Shown here in pieces: positions 14,001-29,000 of a DNA stretch of 64,000 nucleotides. Made by a program: the position numbers and the translations under genes. Origin of the DNA: Corbicula japonica. Taxonomy: Eukaryota; Mollusca; Bivalvia; Venerida; Cyrenidae. Under the pieces are notes generated by a model. The model searched no databases. It was not told the origin of the DNA and saw only the letters and a program-made list of their open reading frames with translations. The DNA lies in NCBI GenBank assembly GCA_038501625.1, contig JAZAYU010000001.1, positions 1 through 64,000 of the forward strand, given 5' to 3'. Numbering within the stretch: position 1 is the stretch's first letter; each line of letters opens with the position of its first letter.

Positions 14001-17000
14001 TTCTAGTTTTATGACCTTGGGCTCAGATCTTGTTCAGTTTTAACAAAGTTTTCATGAATATTATCATTTTCATAATCATCGTCATCATTTTTTTATTATC
14101 TGAGTTACTATTTTTACTTTTGCTTCTACAAAAATACTGCTGTTGCTACTACCAATTATTTCTCTACCAGATTTTACCATAAAAATAATTTAAGCACTTA
14201 TCTCCATGTTAAGAATTAAACTCGCTTTAATCAATGTCTTTACCCTGGTCAGCAGGATTCTAAATAATTGGCAGCTAGCATTTCAATAATGCTTCAATTA
14301 TCAAATAACCCATTCAAATGTACTTTCAACAACATGGTTTTTATCCACACTTCATTAAAACTGTGTAAACTATTAGTTAAGATACCAGACTGTATCAATG
14401 TAACTTCACAGGAGCATGTCACTCTGTTTGCTAACTAGTGTATTTAGTGCTGTAACAATACATTTCATTCCTGGCCTTAATCTGTTATTTTGGAGGATTA
14501 GCCGATTTTCTTATCCTTACTTAAACATTCTTTTACGATCAGCTGCTTTTGTGCATTCACTCTAAAACTATAATGAGCATGTTCCAAAGAATTTACAACA
14601 AAAACATGTTCTTTCTTAAACAGTAATTGAGAAGAATTTTAAAAACCAACACAAATAGAAAAACTTGACATTATTAAATCTGGAAGAATTTTTTTTTCGG
14701 AATTCACAGAAACAGAATGCGAATGTTGCCAGGAACTAATGAAACCTTACAAATAAAACCAATCAGCAGGTAAATTATGGCTGCAAACAACGACATAATG
14801 ATCCAAGATGGAAGCTGTACAAACAGAAAGAACTAATTGTAAAAAACTGATTAAACTAGATATAAAAATCTTGAATTGTGAAATCAAGCTCGGAAGATAC
14901 AGATTAAACACAAGTGTTGCATTATTTTAAGAAAAATAAAATAAAAATCTTCAGCTATTGAATAAATGAATTTGTGGGAAAAACAAATTGAGCAAGTTGT
15001 TAAAGTTAAAATTTTATTCGTCTGACTTGAAAGTACTGGACAAGGAAACTGCATTCAGGATGACATTGGAAGAGGATACAGTGACAATTGAAGATTTAAA
15101 TACGGAGGAGGCGAGGCTGTATCTAGGTGGCACTGTGTTAGTCAGTATTCTCAGTGTGACAGGAGTGATCGGCAATCTACATGTACTTCTCGTGTACATT
15201 TTTCGTATGAAGCAATCCAACCATCGTGTGTTCATCATTTATCTCGCTGTACTGGACATGATCACATGTGTTATAGGCATGCCATTCGTCATCTTTAATT
15301 TTCGAACACCATTCACATTTTACAACACAACAATCTGTAAAATTCTGACATTTTACAACTTCTTCATCTGCATATCCTCCGCTGGGGTTCTAATAGTTAT
15401 AGCAGTGGATCGCTACCGCAAAATCTGCGTTCCTCACGGCAAGCAGATGTCACAGTTTGTTGCCAAGGCGATGTGCTTGATTGCCATGGGGATATCCTTA
15501 CTTCTGTCCTGGCCAGCTCTTATCATGTATGGTAGCACCCCTATCAAAACTCGGATACCAACTATAAATGGCAGTGAATGTAACATTCTTGTGAGCATAA
15601 GGAACACACAGTACCCGGTCTACTTCAACGCTGCGTTACTAATAGTATCCTTCAGCTGTTTTATTGTACTGGCTGTGTTGTACAGCGTCATTGGAAAAGT
15701 CATTTGGAATCATCGCACCTTTCGAAGTAAATCCGAGAGCAACAGCACCGAGGTAACTGAAATCAGGATGACCAACACTGCACCTGGTTTCAAATCAGAA
15801 GTTAACTTTCACTCTGGGAGTAGTGACTGTAACGATTCTTCATCACCAAGAGAAATGGAGGAAGATGTCAAAACAGTGTCAACAACTGATGAGAAAAGGG
15901 ACATGGATGAAGAGGCTAGGAGAAGGGCATCAAGTGTTGGACAGAAATCTGCAGATGTTCTAAAATCCCTTGAGAGAGCGAAGAAAAAGTTTGATCGTAC
16001 TAAACGTACTACAGTTATGCTATTCTGGATTACAATGGCCTTCTTCCTCAGTTATGTTCCATACTTGGTTCTACGTATAGCACAGTACATGCATCCTGAC
16101 TGGTATCCCAGCATGCCATATGGCGGCAAAATAGCATTTAACACGATACTATGGTGTGTGTATATTAACAATATGGCTAACTGTGTCATTTATGGTTTCT
16201 GTGACCAAAGGTTCCGACAAGAAGTCAAACATGGATATAACAAGATTTGTAGAAGGCAGTGAGCTATGCTGGAGATCAGTCTCAAATCTCAAGCATCTGA
16301 TTGGCTGAAATGGCGACCAGTCGCCATTTCAGCCAATCAGATCCTTGAGATTTGAGACTGATCTCAAAACTTAGTTTTATGATCTTGGGCCCTACTTAGA
16401 TATCTAAATGTAACCACAATCTGATAAACTAATGTGACAGGTTTACCCTTCCTGCAATCATGGTTAACAGTGATGTTTGTGCAGAACTGACAGAATAATC
16501 AACAGTGTAGACCCTGCAAGCATGCAGTGCAGGTATATGTTGATTTTGGCATACAGTGCATGAATTACAGCTTATATCTTGTACTTTATAGAACTTTATG
16601 CTGCGCTGCATTCTGCTTTGCACTGATTGCAATAAAATCCGTAAATTTTAAGTAATACTTCAATCTACAACTTTTTGACATTTAAAATTGCTTACATCAA
16701 TCTATTTGATTCAGAATTTTATTTTTTAATCATATGCATTTTTTATGCATCTTACATTATTGCAGACTGTTGCTATTTACAAAATTTCATTGTATTTTTA
16801 CACATTAGACCAGCTCTGACGTTTTCATGTTTTACAAAACATCTCTACCTTTCTGATATCTGAAAGTTTTATACTGTGGATAACACTAAGTTATCATTGT
16901 CACAAATCAATAGGTGTCCATGATTACTTATGAACAAGTGAAAAAGTATAATTCAAATTAACCACATAGTGAAACTGTTTGCTATACAAGTACTGTTCTT

Positions 17001-20000
17001 AGGAAATGTATCACTGTATGTTAAATTCTTCCATAGTAAACTAGAGTAATATAAGATAAGAACTTATTCAAAATACACTTATTGTCTTGTATAAAGTTCA
17101 CACTGAGTGAATTTTGTACAGCCATGCAATACCCAAGATTATAAAACTGAGAATGAAGACCAAGCTCGAATCTCAAGCATCTGATTGGCTGAAATGGACA
17201 CAAGAATCCATTTCAGCCAATCAGATCCTTGAGATATGAGACTGGCCTCCATCCTCAGTTTTATAATCTTCAGCTTTGGTCTACTACTAACTACAGCATT
17301 CAGAATTTTGAATCTCAATAGAATATTTATTTATCTTATGGACCGATTACGTCTTACATGTAGCTAGATACCATTATGTAAAATTCTAATACAACCACCA
17401 AGATTTCCCCATAATTATGTAATGAATTAAAGCGGTGATTAAATCCCACCAAATATAACTGCTTGTATTTCTTTCTTGATTTCAATTATGCTTTGGATGT
17501 CATAAACAGATTTCGCAAAGTAGAGACAACTGTTGTAAAGCTGTATAATGAATATTTGTGTTAGAATTATAATAGTGATATATTATTGGATTAATCAAGG
17601 GGGCATGTTTTAGATGTGTAAATAAGTATTCAGGGGTCCCACTGGCTGCTGTATCTCAATGGTCATTTTCATAATTATTTTAGGGATCAACTAATTAAGC
17701 CAAAATACCCCATTTAAAGGAAACAATGACCCTTCAGCTTAAATTCTAAGTGTCAAAAAAAGGCATTTAGGAAATTGCAAGGGTCACTCTGGGGAAATCA
17801 CATTGTGATATATCCTTGCTTGTTCAGATATGTATATATATATCACTTGGATCTAGGCCGCTTGTGATATATCCTTGCTTGTTCACATATGTGTATATAT
17901 ATATCACTTGGATCTAGGCCGCAGGCCTTGAAGAATTTTTCCAGGGTCACTCGCCCTGCAGGGTGAGTGATCCTACAAATTTACTCGCCCTTCACAAAAT
18001 TAACTCGCCCTTGATGCTGTTTTTTTGCAGACATTTTCATACAGACATGCTGCTCGATTTAAACTAGATCTATCATTATCCGAACAATGTTCTTTGACCA
18101 AGCCTCTGGCCATGATGCGTGATTATTAGTCGAAAAAAATCAGTCTGTATCGGTATAACCGGCTTAATCAATTATATATTGATAATAATACTTTTTATAT
18201 TTTTAATTTATAATCTTCAAAATAGCCTGTATATATATTTTATTTAAATTCTAACTCACTCTGCTTCAATGAATTATTGATCGATTAACTCCAGAACGAT
18301 AGTAGCATTCAGCAATGTTTTATACATACGCGTTCGGCAGGTGCGCGTTCAGTATGACGACGGTTTCCGGTTTTCGTTTGACAGTTTATGCAGTCTTCAG
18401 TTTGATTGTTTTACCGAATAACTTTATTTATGAATGTTTTAAGAGAAACAACATTTGAACTTGGAGAATCTTACTCGCCCTGCAGGGCGAGTTTGATCAA
18501 CTTTTTACTCGCCCGATGTGAACTTTCACTCGCAAATGCGAGCGGGCGAGTGGATTTATTGAGGCCTGCAGGCCGCTTGTGATATATCCTTGCACATCTT
18601 AACTCAACCCCATGACAAATCCTGCAATATATCACCTTTGTTTATTTATTATTTCATAATCATTACATATGCTTTTATCATATCTGAGCATTTATTAATT
18701 TCTGCAACAATATTAAAATATATCTACCTACAAACAACATGTTGCTTTTATCTATTGATGGTCTCAATAAGATGCAGTAGGCGGGGATTCACCCCGGCAA
18801 CACTGACCATATAACCAGACTATTTTAGTGAAAAAGCTGCTATTTTGTATGCTCTATGATTAAAGAATCCCCCTTCTTCTTTCATTAACCTCCCTCCTAC
18901 TTTGAAAGATAATGAGACCAGTGCCCAAGGTTATAAAGCTGAGCATGGAAACCAGTCTCAAATCTCAAGCATCTGATGGCTGAAATGGTGCAAGATTGAT
19001 AATGATTGTTTAGTGAGAAACTTATCAAATTACCACTTGGTAATTAATTGATGAATCCATGACATTCATTCTTTCAATCTGTGTTTTGTTTCACTTAACT
19101 CTATAGATATTGGTTTTATCACAAGTGAATAGTGTAGACCAGAAGGGGCAGCACATCTGTGCTATCTGATCAGGTTCTACACTGTTCGCTTCTTTGTTGA
19201 AAATAACTTAATGAATCAAAAGCAACCAGTGCAGACCATCATCAGACGGCATGGATGTGCTGGTTGATCTGGATCTAGATTGTTTGCTCTAGAGATAAAA
19301 GCCAAGTAAAGGGTTCAGACGGCATGGATATGCTGGGTGATCTGGATCTAGACTGTTTGCCCTAGGGATAACAGGCAAGTAAAGGGTTAAGTCAAAATTG
19401 AAGATTCTCCTGACACTAATATTTCACTACTTTTAGCTAAAAAGGCCTTAAGAACTAGACTAAGTCCTCACACACCGATGCCCACATTGCTACAACAACA
19501 TCTGTAACATTGCCAAAACTGGTTGCAAGAAAAAATCTTTTCTTTATGATCATCTACACATCCTGCTTGATCATCTGTGCAGATTTGAAAGAAATCTCCC
19601 TGATGATTAATGAGGACATGATGTCACAAGATTTGGGGGATGTACATAAGGATGAGTGCAACTCTATATGCCTCCCACTTCGTGTGGGCATAAAAACCTA
19701 TTGTAATGTTATTCTCTGACCATCCTTCTAAAACAATTATTTTTTCTTCACAATGACAATCTGAAAATGTCTTTCAATCTCAAAATTGTTAAAAAAGTTA
19801 AAACCTTTCCTCTATAGACACACCTTTATTGCATGGGCGAACATTTTAGATCCAGATCAGCCGGCACCTCCGTGCCGTCAGATCAGAATCTGCACTGTTC
19901 ACTTTTTGATTTGTTAGATTATTTCTGACCAAAATGCGACCAGTGCAGATCCTGATCAGATGGCATGGATGAGCCAACAGGTCCAGATCTACACTGTATG

Positions 20001-23000
20001 CATATGATAAAACCTGAATATATGGAGCAACGGTATAAGATCCCTTTCACCTCAGATTAAGGGCAGTAATGTGTGGCTAAATTGTCAAAATCACACAACA
20101 CGGTGACAGTATATAGATATGTGCTATTTAAAGTAATTGAGTTTTGGGGTGCAAAAAATTTTAATGGATCCAGCTAGAGAAATATAGAATAAACAGGTAC
20201 TGTCTTCCCGATCTTGAATTTATTTCAAAGATGGCGAAAAATGGGGGAAGTAAGCGGGATGGAGCACTCTGCTGAGCACAATAATACTGTTTTTTCAGAG
20301 ACAACCCCTCACAAGTTTAAGTTTAGAAAGACAGTAATCTAATACTAAATTTATCCAGCTTTTTAGAAGTTTTAAAAATCAAAAACAAATATTACAGAAA
20401 AACTTGTTAAAATAGTAGCAGTTTGTTGTAGGGGAGACAAATTTATGAAAATTTGATGACTTCATTTTGTGCCAATTTCTTTCCAGTATGACAACATTAG
20501 ATTTTGTTTTTGATTTTAATGATCATTAGGACAGAATGGGAATTTTAACCCTTTCCTTCATATCTACACCTTTATTGCAAGGGGAAACAGTGTAGATCAA
20601 GATCAGCAGGCACATTCGTCTGATCAGGATCTGCACTGTTCACTTTTTGATTCATTAGGTTATTTCTGACCAAAGTGTGACCAGTGCAGATTCTGATCAG
20701 ACATCACAGATGTGGATGTGCCGGCTGACTGTTTCTTGTTCCCACTAAGGCTATTCTGTTTTCAAACTGATGGTAATGCATGCATGGCCAAGTGAATTGA
20801 AAATGGCCTTGATGCTGGTGTTGATTTTCACAGTAGAAATAGAATTGTAGACATCTAAAGTAGCACGATATTAATGAAATCGAGAGCAGCAAAACATATT
20901 AACAAGGCAACACTTACCTATAGTTTGTATTTGAAGTTTAAACATGTCTTCATTGTCATCAGTGACCACAAGGTATTCTCTGAATTGGTTAATTATGTCC
21001 TCAAAATACGGACATATCAGGGCATCTGCTGCACTAGCTGAAATACAAAGATATATGTGCTCAAAATCATAAAACTAAATTTGGAGACAAGTCTCAAATC
21101 TCAAACATCTGTTTGTTTAGAACAAAGTTTTATCATCATAAATATGGTCATTGAATCCTACAATCTGCAAAGAAATCAGACTAATAGTCTATCTTTTATT
21201 GCCATTAAAGAACATATTTTAAGCATGTATGTTTAACCTTATGCAAATCTGAACACATTTTTTTCCTAATCAAATATACCTAAATACAATGTATTAAAAT
21301 AATTAAAATAAAATTCAATCGTTCAATACTGACAAAAAAGGATTATAATAAAAACAATAAAATGCTGATTCAGCTGGGGATAAAAATACTGTGGACCTTA
21401 ACCCATTCCTCCATAGACAAACATTTATTGCGTGGGCGAACAGTGTAGATCCAGATCAGTCGGCACATCCGTGACATCTGATCAGGATCTGCGCCGTTCG
21501 CTATTTGATTTATTAGGTTATTTCTGACCAAAAAGCGACCAGTGCAGATCCTGATCAGACAGCTAGGACATGCCGGCTGATCAGGATCTACACTGGTCGC
21601 ACATGCGTAAAAAGGCATATTTATGGAGGAAAGGGTTAAATCAAATGGTAAGTTTTAGTTGACTGTCAGTATACTCTGAAAGCCAGATTGAAATATACAA
21701 GAGTGATATATACCTGTAGCCCCTATAGCACTAATAGCCAGTTCCTTGGACCTCAGGGATGATGAGGATTTCAGAACAGTCAGCAGATGTTCCATTAACT
21801 GAGGAAGGTAAGGTTCGATGTCTTTATCCAGATTCTGACAGAACATTTCCAGGGCATAGTAGCTGCGTGTAAGCCCTCGATAGTTCTTGTCTCCCAGCTG
21901 GCTCACCTGCACCAGGTACTGGAACAACAGTGGCAACACGTCCGAAGCATACTTGCTGATATCAGGCTGTAGGAAATAGAAATAGGAATGCTTTAAAGTT
22001 ATTAACTGTTAGTCCCCTCATCATTTAACTTATCAACCGTCTAGCAACAGTCTAATCAATTACTTGCCGAACAACTCATGCTATACCAAATCATGCAGTC
22101 ATTGGTTTCACTGGCCAATTAGCAACGTACTATCAATCTTTTTTTATTTTTTTCAACCACAGCATCCCAACACCCACACACCACCCAGAACATTTACAAA
22201 GACGAAATATCCCTAATCTGATTGAAACATTTGAATCATATATTAAATTACTTAATCATTCCAATATATTTTATTTCTGAACTTAATGGGTTTTCAGTTG
22301 ATAATTTAGGTCGCCCTCAAATACTTTGTCAGAATAAAAAATTTATACTTTAATGAAGACTTGTTAAAAAATGGCAAAGTTATATTCAATGTTAAGTTGT
22401 CATGACAAAATCCAAGTATAAACAAGACAGCCAAAATGCCGCAAATTACGCCCTCAGAAAATTTTTGTATCAATAAAGGGCCATAACTCTGAAGTGGCTG
22501 AAGCCATTTGGCTGGTTATCAAACTTGGCCTAGATATTATGCCCATAAACATTTTCCCTGAAGTTTCATGAAAATCAGACAACAACTGTTTGAGTTATTG
22601 AGCAGATATTACTGTGGACGCGGCCTGCCCACCATGGGTGTTCCCATAATACGATCCGTCTTCGATGGGCATATAAAAAAATGGCAAAATTCCATCAAAA
22701 GTGACCTTGACCTGAAGACTTTGGCTTCATCACCACTGTGGTGATAAGCAATATAATTTGAAAGATAAATAAGCAATATAATTTGAAAGTTTGATGAAAA
22801 AAATATCTAGCAATGGTTCAGTTACAATGTTGTTTTAGAAACGGAAGGATGGACTGACTGACAGACAGACAGCGAGTCCTATTTATTCCCTTTTCTTTGA
22901 AAAGGCAACACAAATCTAGGAGATCATGTCATGATATGCAGAAACAGTATGACTAGTTGGTCACCCACATTGTGTATGCACTGTTGTGAATAAGACAGTA

Positions 23001-26000
23001 TAAGCTAACCTGTAAATGTTCCGAGAACTGTCCGATTGCAAACAAGGCACCATTTCTGACATACTGATCTGGATCCTCTAGACCCTTGCATACACACCGT
23101 AACACAGCCTGCAGATACCTGAAACAAACAATAGCTTACTTACATCCAAAAAGCAACATGTATAAACATGACTTAGTTTAGAAATTAAATAATTTAAGTT
23201 TGATCAGTTGCAATCTGTTAGTCCAGTTGGCAGTATCATAAACTTTGACGTAACTGAAGTTCTCACCTAGCTCATGGTTTTGGTCATCTAGCTGGATGAT
23301 ATGTTACTAGACCTCTATAAATTGAGCTGATTTCTATTTACTCAGCTGGCCAATCACTGAGCTTGTACCAATCTCATCATGGTCTACAATTTTCGCTATT
23401 CGGCCACAACATTTCTTCAAATCACTATGACAGAATAACCCTTGCCTCCATAGACACACCTTAATTGCGTTGGTGAACAGTTTAGATCCAGATCAGTCAG
23501 CACATCCATGCCGTCTGATCAGGATCTAAACTGTTTGCTTTTTGATTCGTTAGGTTATTTCAGACCAAAATGCGACCAGTGCAGATTCTGATCAGACAGC
23601 AAGGATGTGCTGGCTGATCTGGATCTACACTGGTCGCACATGCGTAAAAAGGCATATTTATGGAGGAAAGGGATAATGAACTGCCTGAACCTCTTCCACC
23701 ACATATATCCCTATATAGCATGGGCAAACAGTGTTTATACAGATCAGCCAACACATCAGTGCAGATCCTTATTAAACAGCATGAATCTGATCTGTACCTA
23801 CACTTGCTGGCCTGAAGGTTATAAAGCTGAGATTGGAAACCAGTCTCAAATCTCAAGCATCTGATTGGCTGAAATGGCGACTGGTCGCCATTTCAGCCAA
23901 TCAGATGCTTGAGATTTGAGACTGGTTTCCATGCTCAGCTTTATAACCTTGGGCACTGGTCACACAGACCTTAAAATGCATATATATGGAGGAAAGAGTT
24001 AAATGAAGCCTTACAGAGCAAACCACTTGACTAATCAGCCAGGACTTTTGGGTTAAAAATACAGAGCAGAGCTAACCAGCTAAAGCAAAGAATGGTTACA
24101 ATGCAGTAAAATCTTCTTTACCTTAAAACTGCTTATCTCTTTATTCTGGCTATATACACCTTTATTGGATGGGCGAACAGTTTAGATCCAGATCAGCCAG
24201 CACATCTGTGCCATCTGATCAGGATCTGCACTGTTCGCTTTTTGATTCATTAGGTTATTTCTGACCAAAAAGCTAGCAGTGCAGATCCTGATCAGACGGC
24301 ATGAATGTGCCAGCTGATCTGGATCTACACTTGTCGCACATGGGTAAAAATGCTAATTTATGGAGGAAAGGGTTAATCAAACCACTGACACTTGGCACTA
24401 AAGTGTTTCAATTTTTCTTTTGATATAGCTGGGTAACCAGAAAATAAGGAACTTTAGAGCTCTGTGAAAACATGGTTAAATTTCACCAAACTGAATCAGG
24501 CAACCAAGTTCCAAGTTCATCAGCTGATACACTGAAATTCTGCCAAGTATCCAAATTTACAGATCACACGGCTCAGTTTCAAGATTAAGTCTCAAATCTC
24601 AACCATCTGATTGACTGTAATGGAGACAAGTCTCAATTTCAGCCAATCAGACACTTGAGACTTTGGACTGGTCTCAATTTCAGGGAATCAGATGTTTGAG
24701 ATTTGAGAATGGTCTTCATTATCAGTTTAATACTCTTGGAGTCCTGGACACTGTTTGATGAACTTAAGCCCTAGAACAAAAGTATTGAATTAAATACTTG
24801 TTCGTGATATAGTCAGCACAGCCCTCAGCGACGACAGCCACTGCTATGAAGGCAGCTTTCCTTCTCTCTGGCTTCTCATCTTGTAGGGCTGCTTCTACCA
24901 TTGACATCTGTAACAGACATTTTACAAACATTGAAGTCAAAGTATACCCATTCCCATGATCATGGAACAAAACTTGAGACCTGTCTCCATTTCAGCCAGT
25001 CAGATGATTGGGATTTTAGACTTGTATCCAATCTTAGTTTTTAACTTTTATGATCTTGGACCCTGTCCATTATACCTTATTGGAAATTATTTTGTTTGAA
25101 TGATTTAAAATAATTCTATTGAAAGAGTAATTTAGATGAGTAAGGACTAGTCTATTAATATAGCTTAGTGCTTTTATTTTTCATAAGGTAATCAAAGCAC
25201 TAAGCAATGATTTCATTCAAACACAGACATAAGGAACAGAGGTCTAGGGGAAAAGCGTCAGACTCTAGTCCTGGATATTGCAGGTTTGAATCCCACTATG
25301 GATGAGATTTTTCTACATTCAGAATGGCTCTAGTACTGGTTCCAACCCAGGAAGTAATCATCAAACATGATTAATATAAGTTGGAATAACTTGTTTCACA
25401 ATCAATGTAAAACATGTAAGTTTAAGACTCTAAATCAGGCCTAAAAAAAAAAAATGTCTGTTTCCTGTAACCCGACCGACCCTCCGTTTTTACCCCCGAC
25501 CGATTTTTTTACGACTATAAATTCGCCGGTTGTTGAAAATCGTTTTGTACGACGCCCGTAAAAAATATTGATGTGTGACCTTCGCGGTGTGTATTTTTTA
25601 TTGAGCACCGCTTTGTTGCTTAGATACGACCATATCCGGTATTGCATAAGATGGCGGCATCTTTACTTGCCACGAAGCTGGTGTGTGTGAACAACAAACA
25701 GAAACGTGTCGAATCAGCAAAGAACTCGCAGACAATTGATGAAATTGATAAAGTGGTTCATTGTGAACCATATTGCCAAACATATACAGCCTAATTTTCG
25801 GTAAGTTTTGACGAGTACATAACCGGAAACAGTGTCACAGTAAGTCCATAATAACATATTTTCGTGATCATAAAAAAATCGGCAAGATTGTCAAATATCA
25901 CAAATTCTGAAAATACTTATTTCTATGCCTCTTCCCAATTTTCCGATGAAAACCCCTTTATTCTACTGCCCCAAAAACTGACTGTAGAGATGTCACTGCA

Positions 26001-29000
26001 TCCCCTACTTAACAGTCCTGAAGCATGAAAAAAAAAAGAGAAAAAAAAAACCTACCTACCTACCCTCATTTTTTTAATGATGTTACAGGAAACAGACATA
26101 TTTTTTTAGGCCTAAAAAAGCCCTGGCATCCAGATATACACTGTTTGCTGTTAGATTCAATTTTTTTTTCTGACCAAGAAGCGAAAAGCGAAATCCAGAT
26201 CAGATTGCCTGGATGTGCTGACTGATCTTGATCTATATTGGTCACAAATGTGATAAAACCCGTATAGAGTTAACAGCTGAATTGCAGAAAAAAGTAGAAG
26301 ACTTACCAGAGGAGGAATAAACTTCTCTGGAGGAAGGTGCATTGCCATTGTGTCCAAAACCTGTCACATGAAAAAAGGAGCAGTATTAAAACACAAGTTA
26401 ATTTTACAGAAGGTGGGGGAGCTATTTCTTTCTACTTTCATCTTTTCTTCACTTCTTCAATATCATGTTACATACATGTGTACCAACAAATGTGACTAAT
26501 ACGTTGAGAAGTGATAAAAGAAAACCACCATCCCTTCTCAGACTTCATTGCCATTACAACTCCCGCTCTGGTGTGTTCCTACTCGGTGAATCATGTTTAT
26601 TCTATTTTTAGTTCCTAGGGTATTTTGCAGAATTTATTTAGTGTACAGTTAAACACTGCATGAATGACCAAACTACATTGGTTTTTTGCAGGAGTCAGTA
26701 GAGAGCATCATAACAGGTAATACATGCACCATATCGGCTTGCACTACTTCCGATAAAGTATTCATGATTGATCTGTAATTATTTCCCCCTGGAACTATAA
26801 TCTTCAATGTTTTGTTTCCTAACACTTTAACATTGAGCTGCAACATGCGAAAAGTGTCTGGTGATATTTTTGACATTGGTTTTGATCATTTAGAAAGGAA
26901 CTTAAAAATTCTCTTCTCTTTACATTACTATTTAGGTAATATTTTTACAATTATTAATATTATTTATGGCAAGTTGCATTATAAGTAATGTTGTCTGCTC
27001 ATCTTTATGATGTCATTACAAAGAATGATGTCAAGTTCAGCACGTTTTGCATAGCAAATCTCCAATATTTTCACTGGTATAGTCTTGACAAACAATCTTC
27101 TGGTTATTACAACTATTCCATAGCAAAAACAGCAAATCGTAATATCTTCTTGAAAATATGAGTTTTGTGTAACTCTTTACTCCATAGACACACCTTTATT
27201 GCATGGCACATAGTGTAGCTCGTCACCAGACACTCAGATTTTAGATTCATAAGTTACTTCTGACCAAGATGTTACCAGTGTAGATCCTGAACTGGTCACA
27301 CATTGGTTAAAATGCATATTTATACAGTAAAGGGTTCACATCCACAAAAAAAGCGTTCCACCACAAACAATTAAGATCTAACAGTACCCAGGGCACAACT
27401 TTTGGGGACAGGTACCATACCCTTATGAAGGGGAATTTTGCTTTGTTTTAAGACAAAAAGAGACAAAAAAGGGAACTTTCTAAGTCAGATACACATTATT
27501 GACGTGTCACGCTTACTAATAGCACTGTGTTCGTCTACAGATTTTAATAGATATTATTTTTTGTTGACTTTAGACTTACAAATAAAACAATAAATCAATT
27601 ACATGCATAGTCGGGAGTCCCTTTTAATTCTTTTTTAAAACATAAGATTTTAAGAGGGGAATGCGGCCCATATTCGGCCCCAAAAATGGCCAAACAAGTC
27701 CCCTGGTACCTGTGAGGCAAGCTGGGAAGGTCTCTGACTTTCAACATCTGCTTCTTCCTCCTCATCATCAGCAGCATCTGCATCATATGTCTCACACATC
27801 ACAGGAAACATCACATTTAGAATCGGTAACACTAACTGATTCTTCAGTATTTGCTACAACAATCAACATGTACGGTTTCACATGGCTTTAAATTTTGCAT
27901 CTGAGGTAAATGTGTGAATTCAAACCACGGCATATTTACACCATGTATTATTATGTCTTAATAGAAAAATACAATTATGCCAATAAATTGTTTAAGGCTT
28001 TTCTGCAAAAATTCATCGACAGGAAATCAAATGATACCACAGTATTATGTTTTTCATAAACACAAGTTTTGTTTTTACATTAATAAAACAATAAACTGTA
28101 CTTCCTATGTTACAAAGCTATATGGCTTATGGCAGCTCAAACAACAGCACATTTGGGATGTGGGCTGCACAATTTTATTTGGAGTTGAAAATGTTTAACT
28201 GAGGTTCATGAACCCTTTCCTGGATATATACACATTTTTACGCGTGTGCGACCAGTGTAGATCCAGATCAGCCGGCACATCCGTGCCGTCTGATCAGGAT
28301 CTGCACTGGTCGCATTTTGGTCAGAAATAACCTAATGAATCAAAAAGCGAACAGTTTAGATCCTGATCAGACGGCACGGATGTGCCGGCTGATCTGGATC
28401 TAAACTGTTTGCCCTAGCAAAGGTGTGTCTGTACAGGAAAGGGTTAACAGTCTTTTCTGAAGTAACCTGTTAGATAATCCACAAACTAGAACATAATTGA
28501 CTGCATCCATTCCATAAATTCTTATCTAGCTTCAAACAAAACAATTCGTTCAACTGAACTTGCTACTTAGGCCAAATCTGTTACACGTTAATATTTGGAA
28601 TTTAAATCCAGTATTTAACAATAGTTACAAGGTTACTGGATTGCTTGCAAGTATTAAAGCAGCCAGGAAACTTTCATAACATACCTTCTTCTTCAGTCTG
28701 GTAAGTGAACAGATAAATGACATGGCCTTCACCCTGATCCCATCTTCCAGCTCAGTGTTTGCAGCAATCTATAAAACAGTCTACCAGTATGTGAAAATAT
28801 ACATATACTGCATTACTTGGTCAGAATGAATTAGAGGTATCTGAAGTTGGACAAAGCCGAATTAGTTTAATTGCAAGATAAATGTACACTGGTGTAAATA
28901 AATGTATATTTCTGTTATGGTATTTGTCAATATCTTAGAAAACATATTACAATTTCCAAAGCAAAAGTACAACAACCTAAACTTAAAGTACACCAACCTA

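Noticed and set aside
14988..15059. N-terminal extension of the GPCR by 24 codons
   Set aside because: The extension opens with TTG, not ATG. The first in-frame ATG after the stop at 14967 is 15060, which leaves a normal extracellular N-terminus.
23560..23856. Reading frames inside P1 copies (RSRSAGTSMPSDQDLH-like, seen in many copies)
   Set aside because: The same peptide-like strings recur in every P1 copy in all orientations. They reflect the repeat and not coding function.
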